The translations under genes and the position numbers were made by a program. 41,294 bases of DNA from an uncultured Pelagibacteraceae bacterium (GTDB taxonomy: Bacteria; Pseudomonadota; Alphaproteobacteria; Pelagibacterales; Pelagibacteraceae), in contig CACNTU010000006.1 in the NCBI GenBank assembly GCA_902623415.1, forward strand, positions 1 to 41,294, written 5' to 3'. A model generated the notes under the pieces. That model saw only the letters and a list, made by a program, of their open reading frames with translations, made no database searches and had not been told where the DNA came from. This document shows, piece after piece, positions 15,714 through 24,936 of this stretch (positions are counted from its first letter, which is position 1; every line of letters starts with the position of its first letter).

Positions 15714-18139
15714 TTTTTTTTAATTTTCTCTAAAGTTCTAGTAATAAACCTGGGTGTTAGAGTTTTTATAGGATTTACAGTAGTTTCTAAATCTTTAGGG
15801 GGACCTTTAATTTTAAAGCTGACTCCAAAAACACCATCACCTACTTTCTTTCCAATCAATAAATCTCCAAGCAAAGGTATTGAAGCGATAGATCTATTAA
15901 TTGTTGTCGCTGGAACCAAGGTTCCTCTTAAACTAATTAATTTATCCTCCTCAATATATCCTTCCAATAAAATAGATATTGCTGGACCAATTGCATATAA
16001 TTCTTGAATTTTCATTAGTTTATCTTGATTAGTAAAATTCATTTCAAAATCTGTAAATCTAATCCCCTCTCCTGTAAGTAAGTCTGCTATTCCTTGAAGA
16101 GATGCAAGAGCCAACAACTTGGCTAGTGCTGGAATTTCTTTAACTTTAAAATTATCAATTACTAATTTAGAAGTTGAAACTCCATCTTTTTTCAAAGAGT
16201 AAAAGTCTAAATATCCCTCTCTATCATCTTTAAACCCTTTAATGAATTTATATCTATCTACTAAGGGTTTTGCCTTAGATGAAAAAAGGGTGGTAATTTT
16301 TTCACCTTGATTATTTGTTTTAACTGTAAATTTTATATTTTGTGAATTGTTATAAAAAGCTAAAATATCTACTTCTTCTACTTTATTATTAATAATGTTT
16401 ATCTTTCCTTTGAAATCCTTAACAAAGTATATTTTATCCAAGTAAACTTCATCAAAATTTATGTCCATACTTATATTATTTTCAAAAAGATTGTTTTCTT
16501 TTTTATCATCGGCATCTAGCAAATTCGAAATTAAAGAATTTGCATTAAATGAAGTGCCATCAATTAAATATTTTTGGCCTTCTACTTTTTTTATATTGTA
16601 ATTATTTTTTTTATTTTCTGTATCAACATAATTGAAATTTGCCTGATCAATTTTTATTATTTGATTAGAATCGTTAAGAGTTAAATTCTTAATTTTAATG
16701 TTATTATTTTCTTCATTAATAATAAAATTATTTATATTAAGATTTTTATTATTTTTTATTTCTCCATTAATTTGAAGATTCATTTTACTTTTATCTTTTT
16801 TTTTATAATTAATGTTATCAATTTTAAATTTTGTATCTTTTACATTTAACTTAGTATTAAAACTTAATTTATTTTCATTTCTCTCAATAAAATAATTAAT
16901 TTCTTCAAAATCTTTTTCGATTTTAATTTTTCCAGAACCTGAAAAAGTTAGATTATTATTTTTAAAATTAATTTTTAATTTTTGATTATTAAAATTTATG
17001 TTTTCATTAGCTTGAGGGAAGAAGATTTTTAAAAAATCTTGCTGCTCTAAAACTATATTTTTTAAAAATAATTCTGAATCTATACTTAAATCCTTATCTT
17101 TTTTATTTATAAAATATTTAATTTCATCTTTTTCTCCAGTATTTAACTGAATTTGTCCCTCACCGTTAATTGATAAATTTTTATCCTTATAATTTAAATT
17201 TAATTTATGATCATCTAGTAAAATTAGATCATCAACTTCTGGAAAATATTTATTAATTATTTTTAAATTTTTATATTTTAGCTGAGTAATATCTATATCA
17301 GAATTTAAAATAATATTTTTAACTTTGAATTTTTCATCTATTTCTAAAGAAAATTTATTATTTGTTTTAAATTTAGCATCATCAACAATTATATTTTCAA
17401 AACTTAAATTTAATAAATTTAATATTTTTGAATTTAAAGTTGATTGGTCGTTTTCAACAATACCATCTATTAAAAAGCTATTTTTTTTCTTTTTTAAGTT
17501 AAGTTTTTTTGAAATAAAATTTACTTCTTCTGTTTTAAAATTTATTTCATCAAAATGATAATTATCTTTTTGAAAATTGAATTTAAAATTTATATTTTTA
17601 AAATTAGCCTTGTCTAAAAAATTAATACTTCCATTTTTTATCAAGCCTTCAATGATATAATCATTTTTAAGTTTACCATTTTCATCAACGTTCAAATTCA
17701 GATCTATAATTACATGACCTTTTTTTACAATTTTTTCTAATATAAATAATTCAGGTTTGTTGGTTGTTGTGCGAATAAATTTAATTAAATCATTTAATAA
17801 TATAGACTTAGTTTTTACCTCTATTTTTGATGATGAAATCTTATTTTTAATGAAAGAACTGAGCGAAACTTGCGTTTTAATACTTTCTAATGCTAAAGGT
17901 CTTTTTGCAAAATATACTGTGGTACCAATTGTTTTTGCATAAATTTTTAGTTTAAAAGGATCTAGAGTAAATTTAATTTTTTTTAAATCTATATCTATCT
18001 TTTTATTTATTAGTAAAATTCTTTTTTTAATTTGATCATTAAATTTATCTGTCTCTATACCTATGGTGCTAAGGTAAATTGTCAAAATAACTAACACCGA
18101 CAGAAGTAGGACAAAATATTTTAAAATATTATTTCTCAT
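15710..18139 (-). CDS. AsmA/YhdP-like envelope protein (DUF3971 / AsmA C-terminal type)
   Basis: This 809-residue protein has one N-terminal membrane anchor (about residues 8-27) and a long beta-rich periplasmic region. Two diverged tandem repeats are visible at about residues 284-362 and 363-445 (compare YFPEVDDLILLDDHKLNLNY with FFPQANENINFNNQKLKINF). The C-terminal ~200 residues (LAKLLALASLQGIADLLTGEG, ISILLEGYIEEDKLISLRGT) match the AsmA-like C-terminal domain of the YhdP group. Such proteins are thought to form bridges moving phospholipid to the outer membrane. It overlaps the end of prfB by 11 bases and is the third gene after mrcA. It is very rich in Asn, Lys and Ile, like its low-GC surroundings. 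Confidence 0.85.
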   Translation of the reverse strand: MRNNILKYFVLLLSVLVILTIYLSTIGIETDKFNDQIKKRILLINKKIDIDLKKIKFTLDPFKLKIYAKTIGTTVYFAKRPLALESIKTQVSLSSFIKNKISSSKIEVKTKSILLNDLIKFIRTTTNKPELFILEKIVKKGHVIIDLNLNVDENGKLKNDYIIEGLIKNGSINFLDKANFKNINFKFNFQKDNYHFDEINFKTEEVNFISKKLNLKKKKNSFLIDGIVENDQSTLNSKILNLLNLSFENIIVDDAKFKTNNKFSLEIDEKFKVKNIILNSDIDITQLKYKNLKIINKYFPEVDDLILLDDHKLNLNYKDKNLSINGEGQIQLNTGEKDEIKYFINKKDKDLSIDSELFLKNIVLEQQDFLKIFFPQANENINFNNQKLKINFKNNNLTFSGSGKIKIEKDFEEINYFIERNENKLSFNTKLNVKDTKFKIDNINYKKKDKSKMNLQINGEIKNNKNLNINNFIINEENNNIKIKNLTLNDSNQIIKIDQANFNYVDTENKKNNYNIKKVEGQKYLIDGTSFNANSLISNLLDADDKKENNLFENNISMDINFDEVYLDKIYFVKDFKGKINIINNKVEEVDILAFYNNSQNIKFTVKTNNQGEKITTLFSSKAKPLVDRYKFIKGFKDDREGYLDFYSLKKDGVSTSKLVIDNFKVKEIPALAKLLALASLQGIADLLTGEGIRFTDFEMNFTNQDKLMKIQELYAIGPAISILLEGYIEEDKLISLRGTLVPATTINRSIASIPLLGDLLIGKKVGDGVFGVSFKIKGPPKDLETTVNPIKTLTPRFITRTLEKIKKN

Positions 18140-19230
18140 TTAATTTATAAAGCGATTGTTCCAAAAACTCATCAATATCACCATCTAATACTTTATCAGG
18201 ACTAGTGCTTTCAAAATTAGTTCTATTATCTTTTACAAGTCTATAAGGTTGAAGTACGTACGATCTAATTTGATGACCCCACCCTATTTCAGATTTAGAA
18301 CTTTCAACATTTTGACTTTCTTCCTCTCTTTTTTTAATTTCATAATCATATAATCTTGCTTTCAACATATTCATGCATGTTTCTTTATTTTTATGTTGAG
18401 ATCTTTCATTTTGACATTGAACAACAATTTTTGAAGGAATGTGTGTTATTCTAACTGCGCTATCAGTAGTATTAACATGCTGGCCGCCTGCTCCACTAGA
18501 ACGATAGGTGTCTACTCTTAAATCTTTTTCTAAAATTTCTATATTTATATTTTCATCTACAACTGGATAAATCCAAACGCTTGCAAAACTTGTGTGCCTT
18601 CTTGCTCCGGAGTCAAATGGAGATATCCTAACTAATCTATGTATTCCAGACTCTTTTTTTAACCATCCAAAAACATAGTCACCATCTATTTTAATTGTTG
18701 CAGACTTTATTCCAGCCTCGTCACCTCTATGTTCACTAATCAAACTTGATTTATAATTTTTTTTATCAGACCATTTTAAATACATTCTTCTCAGCATATC
18801 AGCCCAATCTTGACTTTCTGTGCCTCCAGCTCCAGCATGTATTTCTATATAACAATTTAAAGGGTCTGCTTCATTAGATAAAAAACATTTAATTTCATTT
18901 TTTTTAACTTCTCTTCTTAAGTCGTTAATATTTTGGAGAACTTCTTTTTGAACTTGTAAATTCTCTTCTTCAAACGCCAGTTGATTCAAATCATCTAAAT
19001 CTCTGAGTTTTTCAACATTATTATTTAAAGAATTAGTTAAATCTTCATAAAATTTCTTTTCTTTGATTACTCTTTGAGAATTATTTTTATCTTGCCAAAA
19101 ATCGGCACTTAGCATTTGTGAATTTAAAGATTGCAGTTTTGAATGGATATTGTTTTTTTCAAAGATACTCCTGTATTTTTTGATTTATTTTTTTAATCTC
19201 TTCTTTTAAATTTTGATAATTGTTATCCAT
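18129..19230 (-). CDS. prfB: Peptide chain release factor 2, expressed through a programmed +1 frameshift
   Basis: RF2 releases peptides at UAA and UGA. Translation starts at the ATG at 19230, which shares a base with the mrcA stop (TAATG). It reads 23 codons (MDNNYQNLKEE...QEYL) to an in-frame TGA at 19161-19159. Skipping one T (19161) continues as EKNNIHSKLQSLNSQMLSADFW to the stop at 18129. The product is 366 residues, very close to the 365 of E. coli RF2. The body has the SPF codon-recognition tripeptide (RISPFDSG) and the catalytic GGQ (SGAGGQHVN). A start at the internal ATG 19115 would lose the first 38 residues. Confidence 0.95.
19159..19173 (-). promoter_or_regulatory. RF2 programmed frameshift site
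   Basis: The reverse strand reads CAGGAG TAT CTT TGA. It comprises an internal Shine-Dalgarno AGGAG (19168-19172), the slippery CTT codon and an in-frame UGA, with the same spacing as the E. coli prfB element. Low RF2 slows termination at UGA and allows the +1 slip that makes more RF2. Confidence 0.93.
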
Positions 19231-21566
19231 TAGTAAAACTTTAATATATTATTTGAATCTAATCTATCTGAATTTGTATAAAGTACTTCTCCATCAACCA
19301 CATTTTCTTTTTTAAAAACCTCAATAATAGTATTTTTTGAGTTAAATTTTGCTTTTTGACCTGTCAAAGGGTCAACAACCATCATCACAGTTCCTTTAGC
19401 AGCTTTAAAAGGTCTTGCTTCATATTTATTAACAGAATCGCTTATAAAACTTTTGAATATTGGTAAAGCAGTTTTAGAACCTGTTTCATATTTTCCTAAT
19501 GGAACTGGATTATCAGACCCAACATAAACTCCAACTAATAAATTTGATGTAAAACCTATAAACCAGGTATCTGTATTTTTATTTGTTGTTCCAGTTTTAC
19601 CTGCAATATTTAAATTCAAGTCTTTTAGTTTTTTAGCTGTACCTCTTTGAACAACTCCTTCTAATATTGATGTCATTTGAAAAGCTGTTTCTGGAGAAAA
19701 AATTTGCATATAGTTATTTTGAATCTCTGGATAATCGCTGGTTAAATAAGAAATTTCATCACAATTAATACATTTTCTTTTATCATTATTAAAAATAGTA
19801 TTTCCTTCACTATCTTGAATTCTATCTATTAATATTGGTTCAACAAGTTTTCCTCCATTAACAAAAACTGAATAAGCTGAAGTAAGTTTTAATAAAGTTG
19901 TTTCAGCAGACCCCAAAGATATAGATAAAAGTTCTTCTGGATTATCATAAATTTTTAATGCTTTTGAAAAATCAACTATTTTCTCTACACCAAGATTTTG
20001 AGCTATTCTTACTGTCATTAAATTTCTAGATTTCTCCAAACCAACTCTTAAAGTCGAGGGTCCATAAAATTTTTTTCCATAATTTTCTGGTTTCCACATT
20101 TTTAAATCATCTCCTTGGTCTAAAACCAGTGGTGCGTCTAGAATTAATGATGTTGGTGTAAAATTGTTCTCTAAAGCTAATGCATAAACAAATGGTTTAA
20201 AAGCTGATCCAGGCTGTCTTTTCGCTTGAGTTGCTCTGTTAAATTCACTTTGTTTAAAACTAAAACCACCACTTAGTGCTAAAACTCTTCCAGTAAATGG
20301 ATCCATCACAACAATTCCACCATTCACCTTTGGCAATTGTTGTAAGTTAAAAATATTTTCTTTAAGATTTTTAACATAAATAATATCACCAGGTTTTAAT
20401 AATTTATTAAATTCTTTTTTTGTCCAAGAAATACTCTGATATTCAATAACACCTTCGATATTATCTTCTGTTTCTATTTCTGCTGAAAATTTATTTATCT
20501 TTTTGACTATTGCTAATTTCCAATCAATTGAATTTTCTAATTTATACTTTCCTAAATCTTTTTTCCATTCTGAATTATAAATCTTGTTAGCAAGTGGCCC
20601 TCTCCATCCCTTTCTTTTATCATATGCTATTAGTCCATCTCTAAGTGATTTTGTTGCAATTGTTTGTAAATTTAAATCTATTGGAGTATTGATATTAAAA
20701 CCTTGTTTGTAAACTTTATCATAGCTCAAAGTTTCAATTATGCTCTTTCTCACATCTTCAATAAAATATTGAGCATCTTCTAAAAAAATTTTTTTATTTT
20801 TTTTTAAAATTATTTCCTTGTTTATAAGTTTTTCATACCATTCTAAGGACAAATAATTATTTTCTAATAAATTTTTTAAAACTAAATTTCTTCTAAATTT
20901 TGCTACATCTATATTTCTATATGGATTATATCTACTAGGTGCTTTTGGCAAAGCTGCTAATAAAGCAGCTTCTGAGTAATTTAAATCTTTAATAGATTTA
21001 TCAAAATATTCTAAGCTTGCTGCAGCTACTCCATATGCTCCACTTCCAAGATAAATTTGGTTTAGGTAAAGTTCAAGAATTCTTTCTTTGGATAAAGCTC
21101 TTTCTATTCTAAAAGCTAGAATTGCTTCCTTAATTTTCCTATTTATACTTACTTCATTAGTTAGTAAAAAGTTTTTTGCTACCTGTTGAGTAATTGTAGA
21201 TGCTCCCTCTAACCTTTTAGATGATAAAATATTTGAAATATTATTTATTACAGCTCTGATAACACCTTTAGCATCAACGCCTGGATGTTTGAAAAAATTT
21301 TTATCTTCAGCAGATAAAAATGAGTTAATTACATTTTTTGGAATTGAATTAAATGGAACAAATACTCTTTTTTCCTGTGAAAAATCTGCCACCAAATCAC
21401 CATTACCAGAGTAAACTTTGCTTGAAACCGGAGGTTTGTAACTTTTAAGAAATTTATAATCTGGTAAATCAGTAGAATAAGTCCATAAAACACTTATTAT
21501 CGAAATTGCTAATAATAGAAAAAAAGACGTAATTAAAATAAAGATATTTCTAAAAAATTTATTCAT
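19230..21566 (-). CDS. mrcA: Penicillin-binding protein 1A (bifunctional peptidoglycan synthase)
   Basis: This 778-residue class A PBP has a short cytoplasmic tail and a membrane anchor at about residues 9-28. The glycosyltransferase domain (about 60-230) has the catalytic glutamate E87 in SAEDKNFFKHPGVD, followed by GASTITQQVAKN and RKIKEAILAFRIE. The transpeptidase domain has S454-x-x-K457 (PGSAFKPFVY), SRN in EKSRNLMTVR, and KTG at 657-659 (AGKTGTTN). An OB-like region lies between them. It polymerises and cross-links wall in the periplasm. It is the first gene of the mrcA-prfB-AsmA operon and is divergent from the RNase E gene. Confidence 0.97.
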   Translation of the reverse strand: MNKFFRNIFILITSFFLLLAISIISVLWTYSTDLPDYKFLKSYKPPVSSKVYSGNGDLVADFSQEKRVFVPFNSIPKNVINSFLSAEDKNFFKHPGVDAKGVIRAVINNISNILSSKRLEGASTITQQVAKNFLLTNEVSINRKIKEAILAFRIERALSKERILELYLNQIYLGSGAYGVAAASLEYFDKSIKDLNYSEAALLAALPKAPSRYNPYRNIDVAKFRRNLVLKNLLENNYLSLEWYEKLINKEIILKKNKKIFLEDAQYFIEDVRKSIIETLSYDKVYKQGFNINTPIDLNLQTIATKSLRDGLIAYDKRKGWRGPLANKIYNSEWKKDLGKYKLENSIDWKLAIVKKINKFSAEIETEDNIEGVIEYQSISWTKKEFNKLLKPGDIIYVKNLKENIFNLQQLPKVNGGIVVMDPFTGRVLALSGGFSFKQSEFNRATQAKRQPGSAFKPFVYALALENNFTPTSLILDAPLVLDQGDDLKMWKPENYGKKFYGPSTLRVGLEKSRNLMTVRIAQNLGVEKIVDFSKALKIYDNPEELLSISLGSAETTLLKLTSAYSVFVNGGKLVEPILIDRIQDSEGNTIFNNDKRKCINCDEISYLTSDYPEIQNNYMQIFSPETAFQMTSILEGVVQRGTAKKLKDLNLNIAGKTGTTNKNTDTWFIGFTSNLLVGVYVGSDNPVPLGKYETGSKTALPIFKSFISDSVNKYEARPFKAAKGTVMMVVDPLTGQKAKFNSKNTIIEVFKKENVVDGEVLYTNSDRLDSNNILKFY

Positions 21567-21666
21567 TTTAATTTCATTATATCTTGGAATTTGTTAAAGA
21601 TATGGCAAGAAAATAAACAAAATTTTAAAAAATTAAATTACTAATGAAATTAACATTCACAAAATT

Positions 21667-23484
21667 ATGGAGAAAAATTTATATATCGATGCATCGCATC
21701 CTAACGAAACTAGAGTTGTTCTTAAATCAGGTGAAAATATTGAAGATTACGAGTACGAGGGTTTAAAAAATAACTTAATTAAAAATAATATCTATTTAGG
21801 AAAAGTAAGTAGAATTGAACCATCATTACAAGCAGCCTTTGTTGATTTTGGAAGAGAGAGGCATGGGTTTTTGTCCTTTAATGACATTCAATCAGATTAT
21901 TATCAGATACCAAAAGCAGATTTAGAAAGAATTAAAGAAGAGGAAGAAAAAGCTAGAGAAGAGCTTTCAAGAGAGGTTGAGGCTAAAGAAGAGGAAAATA
22001 TTGCTGAAGGAAAACTAGAAATTGATGATCCTTTAGAAAAGAAATCAGAAGAACAAGTAGAGGAAGATTCAAATAATAAAGAAAATATTACCGAAAAGGA
22101 AAATTTAGATGATGGAAAAGAAAAAAAGAAAGAGTACAGATTTAAATTTAAAAGATATAAAATTCAGGAAGTTATTAAACCTAACCAGGTAATTCTTGTA
22201 CAGGTAATTAAAGACGAGAGAGGTCAAAAAGGTGCTGCTTTAAGTACTTTCATTTCTATTGCTGGTAAATATATAGTATTAATGCCAAACACTCCTAAAG
22301 GAGGAGGAATATCAAGAAAAATATTTAATCCTGCTGATAGAAAAAAAATACGAACAATTTTAAATGAAATTGAAATACCTAAAGAGATGGGATTAATTGT
22401 TAGAACTGCTGGAAGTAATAAAACAAAAAATGAAATCAATAATGATTTAACTACTTTGATTAATACTTGGGGTCAAATAAAAGAAAATGCAATCAACTCA
22501 ATTGCTCCTTCATTGATACATCAAGAAAGTGAAATAATTAAAAGAACTTTAAGAGATATGTTTGATGATAATACAAAAAATATTATTGTAGAAGGAAATG
22601 AAGGGTATAAGAAAGCACAATCTTTTGTGAAAATGATGATGCCCTCTAGTGTTAAAAAAGTGAAAAAATATAGAGGAAAAATTCCATTATTTATTGAGGA
22701 AAATATTGAACAAAAGTTAAATCAAATTTTTGATTCTGAGATTAAACTTAAATCAGGAGGATATTTGGTTATTAACCCAACAGAGGCTTTAGTGTCTATT
22801 GATATAAATTCTGGAAGTTCAATAAAAGGTAAAAATGTTGAAAGTACTGCTTTAGACACAAATATTGAAGCTGCAGAGGAAATTGCGAGACAAATAAAAA
22901 TAAGAGATTTGTCTGGTTTAATAATTATTGATTTCATAGATATGCTTAGTTACGGAAATAGAAGATTAGTAGAGAGAAAACTTAAAGAAAAATGTAGAAT
23001 AGATAGAGCAAGAATTCAAATTGGAAGAATAAGTAATTTTGGTCTTTTGGAAATGTCAAGACAAAGGCTTAGAGAAAGCGCAATTAAATGGAAAGTTTCA
23101 TTAACGGACGAGTCTTTTGCACAAAAACTATTAAAAATTGTTGAATTAAAAGCTGTAATTAACAAAGCTAAATTTGTTGAATTAAAAGTATGCAAAAAAA
23201 TTTCAGATTTTCTTAAAGAAAACTTTGTCAATGATTTAACTTATTTTGAGAAAAAAAATAAAATGACAATAGATATTATCAGTGACAATTCTTTAATTAT
23301 ACCTGAGTACATCATAGATGTTAAAAATAAATCAAAAAAAACAATTGAGTTAATAGAATATTATGAAAAATTGAAAAATTTAGAAACACAAAATAAAGAA
23401 AGCAAGTTAGCAGAGAATAAAGAGAAGAAAAAAATTAATAAAAAAACTTTTAAGAAAAAAAGATATTATAAAAAAACTAAATAA
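21667..23484 (+). CDS. rne: Ribonuclease E/G, short form
   Basis: This 605-residue endoribonuclease of the RNase E/G family takes part in mRNA decay and RNA processing. The S1 domain starts at IYLGKVSRIEPSLQAAFVDFG (residues 40-60). It is interrupted by a highly charged Glu/Lys insert (about 80-155) and resumes at YKIQEVIKPNQVILVQV. Catalytic aspartates are D379 (SIDINSG) and D422 (IIIDFIDM), corresponding to E. coli D303 and D346. After EMSRQRLRES (about 460-470) the zinc-link CPxCxG motif expected in RNase E is absent. There is no long degradosome scaffold, only a short basic tail. The last 8 bases overlap convergent thiG. Confidence 0.93.
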   Translation: MEKNLYIDASHPNETRVVLKSGENIEDYEYEGLKNNLIKNNIYLGKVSRIEPSLQAAFVDFGRERHGFLSFNDIQSDYYQIPKADLERIKEEEEKAREELSREVEAKEEENIAEGKLEIDDPLEKKSEEQVEEDSNNKENITEKENLDDGKEKKKEYRFKFKRYKIQEVIKPNQVILVQVIKDERGQKGAALSTFISIAGKYIVLMPNTPKGGGISRKIFNPADRKKIRTILNEIEIPKEMGLIVRTAGSNKTKNEINNDLTTLINTWGQIKENAINSIAPSLIHQESEIIKRTLRDMFDDNTKNIIVEGNEGYKKAQSFVKMMMPSSVKKVKKYRGKIPLFIEENIEQKLNQIFDSEIKLKSGGYLVINPTEALVSIDINSGSSIKGKNVESTALDTNIEAAEEIARQIKIRDLSGLIIIDFIDMLSYGNRRLVERKLKEKCRIDRARIQIGRISNFGLLEMSRQRLRESAIKWKVSLTDESFAQKLLKIVELKAVINKAKFVELKVCKKISDFLKENFVNDLTYFEKKNKMTIDIISDNSLIIPEYIIDVKNKSKKTIELIEYYEKLKNLETQNKESKLAENKEKKKINKKTFKKKRYYKKTK

Positions 23485-24250
23485 TTCCTTTTGATGGAGA
23501 TGATGGATTACCCATTAAAATTTTATCTATTCTTCCAGATTTAAAACATTGTCTTCCGGCAATGACTGCATTTTTAAATGCAAGTGCCATTTCAAAGGGC
23601 TTTTTTGCTTTGGCGATTGCAGTATTAACAAGAACTCCGTCACATCCTAATTCCATTGCAATTGTAGCGTCTGAAGCTTGACCTAAACCAGCATCAATAA
23701 TTAATGGAAGTTTGGTTTGTTTTCTAATTATTTGAATATTGATTTTGTTTTGAATACCTAGTCCTGATCCAATTGGTGCAGCTAATGGCATAATAGCGTC
23801 AGCACCTGAATTCTCTAAACGTTTCGCCATTAAAGGATCATCATTGCAGTAAACCATAACCTTAAAACCCTCTTTAGCTAAAACTTCTGTTGATTTTAAA
23901 GTTTCTATCATGTCGGGAAATAAATTTTTTTTATCTCCTAAAACTTCTAATTTAACTAACTTCCAACCACCTATTTCTCTAGCTAATCTTAAAGTTCTTA
24001 AAGCTTCTTTTGAATTAAAACATCCAGCAGTATTGGGTAAATATGTAATTTTTTTTGGATCAATATAATCCATCAATAAAGGCTTATTTTTATCTGAAAT
24101 ATTGACCCTTCTTACAGCAACTGTTACGATTTCTGCTCCTGAGAGTTTAATTGCTTTTGCACACTCAGACATACTTTTGTATTTTCCCGTTCCAACAATT
24201 AATCTGGAATTAAATTTTTTATTTGCAATAATTAGATTATCTTTTTTCAA
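23477..24250 (-). CDS. thiG: Thiazole synthase ThiG
   Basis: ThiG forms the thiazole ring of thiamine from deoxyxylulose phosphate, a dehydroglycine-type intermediate and ThiS-thiocarboxylate. Conserved segments are SRLIVGTGKY, AEIVTVAVRRVN, LPNTAGCF, WKLVKLEVLGD, MPLAAPIGSG, PLIIDAGLG and GCDGVLVNTAIAKA. I prefer the TTG at 24250 as start (257 residues). A GGAGG Shine-Dalgarno, formed inside the end of thiS, lies 8 bases upstream of it, and it clears the thiS stop. A TTG at 24265 or a GTG at 24259 in the same frame are alternatives. ThiG follows thiS directly. Confidence 0.93.
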   Translation of the reverse strand: MKKDNLIIANKKFNSRLIVGTGKYKSMSECAKAIKLSGAEIVTVAVRRVNISDKNKPLLMDYIDPKKITYLPNTAGCFNSKEALRTLRLAREIGGWKLVKLEVLGDKKNLFPDMIETLKSTEVLAKEGFKVMVYCNDDPLMAKRLENSGADAIMPLAAPIGSGLGIQNKINIQIIRKQTKLPLIIDAGLGQASDATIAMELGCDGVLVNTAIAKAKKPFEMALAFKNAVIAGRQCFKSGRIDKILMGNPSSPSKGII

Positions 24251-24251
24251 A

Positions 24252-24470
24252 TTAACCACCTCCAATAAAATGAACTACTTCAATTTTATCATTTTTTTTT
24301 AATTTTATTTTATTAATTTTTTTTTTATCTATTATTTCTTCATTAAGCTCAATTGCTACTTTATTTAATGGTATTTTAAGATTTTTTAACACTAAAGAAA
24401 GGTTGGAATCTTGCGTTATAGATTTGATTTTACCATTTATTTTAATTTTTATTTTTTTTACTTTTTTCAT
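24252..24470 (-). CDS. thiS: Sulfur carrier protein ThiS
   Basis: This 72-residue ubiquitin-like sulfur carrier ends in ...VVHFIGGG, providing the C-terminal Gly-Gly that is thiocarboxylated. The N-terminal part (IKIKINGKIKSI) forms the first beta hairpin of the fold. It is about six residues longer at the N-terminus than many ThiS proteins and rich in lysine. It is coupled to thiG, and only 16 bases separate its start from divergent aroQ. No other thi gene is nearby. SAR11 is known to make the thiazole half of thiamine but to need its pyrimidine precursor from outside. Confidence 0.92.
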   Translation of the reverse strand: MKKVKKIKIKINGKIKSITQDSNLSLVLKNLKIPLNKVAIELNEEIIDKKKINKIKLKKNDKIEVVHFIGGG

Positions 24471-24486
24471 CGTATATAAGTGCTGA

Positions 24487-24936
24487 ATGAATAATAAAAT
24501 AATTATTATTAATGGTCCAAATCTTAATCTATTAGGAGAAAGAGAACAATCACAATATGGGTCAACTACGTATGACCAGCTTAAAGAGAATTGTTCTAAA
24601 AAAGCACAAGAAATTGGTCTTGATGTTGAATTTGCTCAATCTAATGTTGAAGGAGAGCTTGTTAATATTATTCAAGATGCTAGGAAAAAATTTGATGGAA
24701 TGATTATAAATGCTGCTGCATTTACTCATACCTCTGTAGCCATAAGAGATGCTCTAGATTTATTTAAAAAACCAATAATTGAGCTGCATTTATCTAATAT
24801 TTATAAAAGAGAAGAATTTAGACATAAATCACTTATAAGTGATGTTGTAACTGGAGGAATTTTTGGATTAGGTGCTGAAGGATATATTTTGGCCATAATT
24901 TCATTACAAAAGACTTTTCATAATGAAAATAGATAA
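24487..24936 (+). CDS. aroQ: 3-dehydroquinate dehydratase, type II
   Basis: This 149-residue type II dehydroquinase converts 3-dehydroquinate to 3-dehydroshikimate in the shikimate pathway. The N-terminal signature IINGPNLNLLGEREQSQYGS contains the catalytic arginine and tyrosine region. INAAAFTHTSVAIRDAL and IELHLSNIYKREEFR hold further active-site residues, including the histidine of ELHLSN. Length is typical. Its end overlaps accB by 14 bases, forming the aroQ-accB-accC order common in many bacteria. Confidence 0.97.
   Translation: MNNKIIIINGPNLNLLGEREQSQYGSTTYDQLKENCSKKAQEIGLDVEFAQSNVEGELVNIIQDARKKFDGMIINAAAFTHTSVAIRDALDLFKKPIIELHLSNIYKREEFRHKSLISDVVTGGIFGLGAEGYILAIISLQKTFHNENR

Noticed and set aside
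21576-21581. A perfect TATAAT on the reverse strand just before mrcA
   Set aside because: No acceptable -35 box lies at 16-18 bases (TTGCCA is 21 bases away), and it would leave almost no leader. In such A/T-rich DNA this hexamer is common.
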